A DNA stretch of 22,602 bases from Campylobacterales bacterium (GTDB taxonomy: Bacteria; Campylobacterota; Campylobacteria; Campylobacterales; Arcobacteraceae). The position numbers and the translations under genes are program-made. The stretch covers positions 1-22,602 of the forward strand of contig JAIELU010000140.1 of NCBI GenBank assembly GCA_019752775.1. Direction: 5' to 3'. The notes beneath the pieces are model-generated. The model did no database searches, was not told the origin of the DNA, and was given only the letters and a program-made list of their open reading frames with translations. This document shows positions 21,204-22,602 of the stretch, in pieces (the stretch's first letter is position 1; every line of letters begins with the position of its first letter).

Positions 21204-21417
21204 TATTTCCCTTATTGCTTGAACTATAATCATCATCAAAATCATAGTTATCATATTCATCATAATCAACTGTAAATAGTTTAGCATAACCTAATTTTTG
21301 AAGTTCTTTATCAATATTTTCTTCTGTTAATCTATTTTTTACTCTATCCATGATTAATTCAATGTGCTCTTCACTAACATTGTTTGCTCTTAATTCATAA
21401 ATAATCGCTAAATCCAT
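21187..21417 (-). CDS. Small acidic protein of unknown function (76 aa)
   Basis: I do not recognise a named family. The first 46 residues look helical (MDLAIIYELRANNVSEEHIELIMDRV and on), followed by an acidic, tyrosine-rich tail (VDYDEYDNYDFDDDY) and a disordered Ser/Asn/Glu end. No TM, signal peptide or cysteine. A strong GAGGAAT precedes the ATG, which argues that it is translated. The 3' end overlaps the SnoaL-like gene by 17 bp and contains that gene's ribosome binding site. The helical head plus acidic tail suggests a protein- or nucleic-acid-mimic-like partner (inference only). It lies 44 bp after the peptidase gene. Confidence 0.7.
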   Translation of the reverse strand: MDLAIIYELRANNVSEEHIELIMDRVKNRLTEENIDKELQKLGYAKLFTVDYDEYDNYDFDDDYSSSNKGNNEEID

Positions 21418-21461
21418 AATTTTAATTCCTCTAATTAATATATATTTATTTTGATTCTAAA

Positions 21462-22559
21462 TTACTTTATATTAGGCTTTTTATCAATATATAAACTGCT
21501 TAATATATATAAAATTGATTTAACAGCTTTTATTGAAGCTGTTTCTTCGACTGTATGATAACCCGTTGTTGGTATTTGCAAAGTTGCTCCTTGGATAGAA
21601 CCTTTTGATTCCATTACAATTCTTCCAAGTTCTGTACTTCCAAGAGTAAGTAAAGGCAGATTTTTTTCTTTTCTTACTTTATTTTTTTCTTGAATAAAAG
21701 TATCTTTGCATGAAAAATTAATTTGATTTTTATGACAAAAGTTTTTTAATTGTTTTAAAATCGGAGATTTAAATCTAGCATTTGCATCTCTATTTCTTAA
21801 AACTACTTGTTGAATATCTGCTTCAACTCTTGTATCATAAGGACTAGTATCTAAAACTAACAATTCATTTGTAGTTACTTTATTTTTTCTAAACCACTCA
21901 TAAACATATCTCCAAGATTTTCCAGCTTCTTCTTGTGCTGTAAAAAATGCTGTTCCTTGAAATCCATTTTGATATAAATAAATAATCATAGCTGCACTAA
22001 TAACATTGTCAAGTTGAGCTGAAATTAAATCATCTTCTATATTGAGCTTATCACTAAATGCAATTGGTGTTCCTGGCTGTAAGTGAGATAAACCTTCAAT
22101 ATTAAAAACCAAGTTATTAACCTCTTCACACATAAAAGCATCAGAAATTTTGCCAATTCCTAAATAGCCTCCACTCCAAGGTTCATAAGCTTGAACTTGT
22201 TGATTAATATATCTTTTTGCAATTAATTGATAAGTTTGTTCAGATAAAGAGTTTCCTCTTAAATCAGAACGGTTTTTTGCAAGAAAGGCAGCAAATTGAA
22301 ATTCATTTGGACCTGTACAAATAACACCATGTCTATCAATATGCGCACTTAACATCCCTTTTGTAGGATTTTTACCTTGTGCTACTAATAGTCCATCGTA
22401 ATATTGTGTGTTTATACCAATTTCTTCTAATTCTCTTTTTAAATACAATAAAAATGAATGTTCTGCACCAGTTACAGATGGAACTCTTATTAATTGTTTT
22501 AAAAGATCCAGAAAATGTACAAAGTTTATATTTGGTTCATTTGAAGATGAATCATTCAA
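21462..22559 (-). CDS. M42-like metallopeptidase (aminopeptidase)
   Basis: Di-zinc aminopeptidase of the M42/M20 clan. Metal and catalytic residues in order: His73 and Asp75 in LSAHIDRHG, Asp184 in SAQLDNVIS, the Glu210/Glu211 pair in FFTAQEEAGKSW, Asp237 in VLDTSPYD, and the last His in TTGYHTVEE near residue 337. An opening VPSVTGAE matches the family's N-terminal strand. The 365 residues are near the usual length. It starts at TTG 22559, with GGGAG six bases ahead; an ATG two bases downstream is in another frame. It probably cleaves small peptides in the cytoplasm. It is the first visible gene of the minus-strand cluster; the 43 bp upstream contain only a possible weak promoter. Confidence 0.87.
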   Translation of the reverse strand: MNDSSSNEPNINFVHFLDLLKQLIRVPSVTGAEHSFLLYLKRELEEIGINTQYYDGLLVAQGKNPTKGMLSAHIDRHGVICTGPNEFQFAAFLAKNRSDLRGNSLSEQTYQLIAKRYINQQVQAYEPWSGGYLGIGKISDAFMCEEVNNLVFNIEGLSHLQPGTPIAFSDKLNIEDDLISAQLDNVISAAMIIYLYQNGFQGTAFFTAQEEAGKSWRYVYEWFRKNKVTTNELLVLDTSPYDTRVEADIQQVVLRNRDANARFKSPILKQLKNFCHKNQINFSCKDTFIQEKNKVRKEKNLPLLTLGSTELGRIVMESKGSIQGATLQIPTTGYHTVEETASIKAVKSILYILSSLYIDKKPNIK

Positions 22560-22602
22560 TTTATTCTCCCGAAAATTTTAGATAGAATAAGACTGTAGGA
22601 AG

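Noticed and set aside
21204..21287. Longer N-terminus of the SnoaL-like protein
   Set aside because: The extra residues are an M/I/L-rich out-of-frame reading of the acidic-protein gene; the ATG at 21203 has AAGGGAA ahead of it.
16584..21417. A defence island made of the two-TM protein, oxygenases and small protein
   Set aside because: No nuclease, NTPase, reverse transcriptase, toxin or methyltransferase is present; the neighbours are housekeeping (tex, peptidase). The sequence gives no support beyond unfamiliarity.

Overview
The window looks like a chromosomal segment of an Arcobacter-type member of the Campylobacterota. This is inferred from the very low GC content, AT-rich third codon positions, promoters that show a TATAAT -10 but little -35, an AddA-type RecB-like helicase-nuclease, and the style of the AtpB, TrmD and MetE proteins. 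No IS element, phage gene, tRNA, rRNA or CRISPR array is visible.

Layout, left to right. (1) 1-1370, minus strand: the N-terminal part of thrC and all of argB, a two-gene unit. (2) 1451-4183, plus strand: addA, whose stop overlaps that of a convergent ThiE/TenI-family gene. (3) 4180-9143, minus strand: ThiE-like gene, atpB, ilvA and metE, separated by strong hairpin terminators, so they are mostly separate units on one strand. (4) 9301-9648, minus strand: an unrecognised Cys-containing protein, divergent from trmD. (5) 9754-12472, plus strand: trmD, rplS, a diverged nucleoside-phosphorylase-like gene, a DedA protein and a small membrane protein. (6) 12502-15805: a PLP aminotransferase divergent from an AraC/GyrI-like regulator, Nudix hydrolase and ridA. 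The shared control region holds two exact 15-bp direct repeats and an extended -10 that would make the regulator mRNA almost leaderless. (7) 15822-16256, minus strand: a CopD-like membrane protein, then about 330 bp of noncoding DNA with a long imperfect hairpin that may be an interspersed repeat. (8) 16584-22559, minus strand: a tightly packed run read from the right as M42-like peptidase, 76-residue acidic protein, SnoaL-like protein, Fe(II)/2OG oxygenase, PhyH-family oxygenase, Tex and a two-TM protein, with several overlaps.

Most genes are housekeeping: amino-acid synthesis, ATP synthase, translation, DNA repair and RNA metabolism. The least explained parts are the double-oxygenase/SnoaL/acidic-protein group next to tex, where a hairpin appears to sequester a ribosome binding site, the AraC-aminotransferase-Nudix-RidA group, and the structured noncoding DNA at 16372-16560. 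I saw nothing that can firmly be called a new defence or mobile system. The functional links proposed are inferences from gene order.
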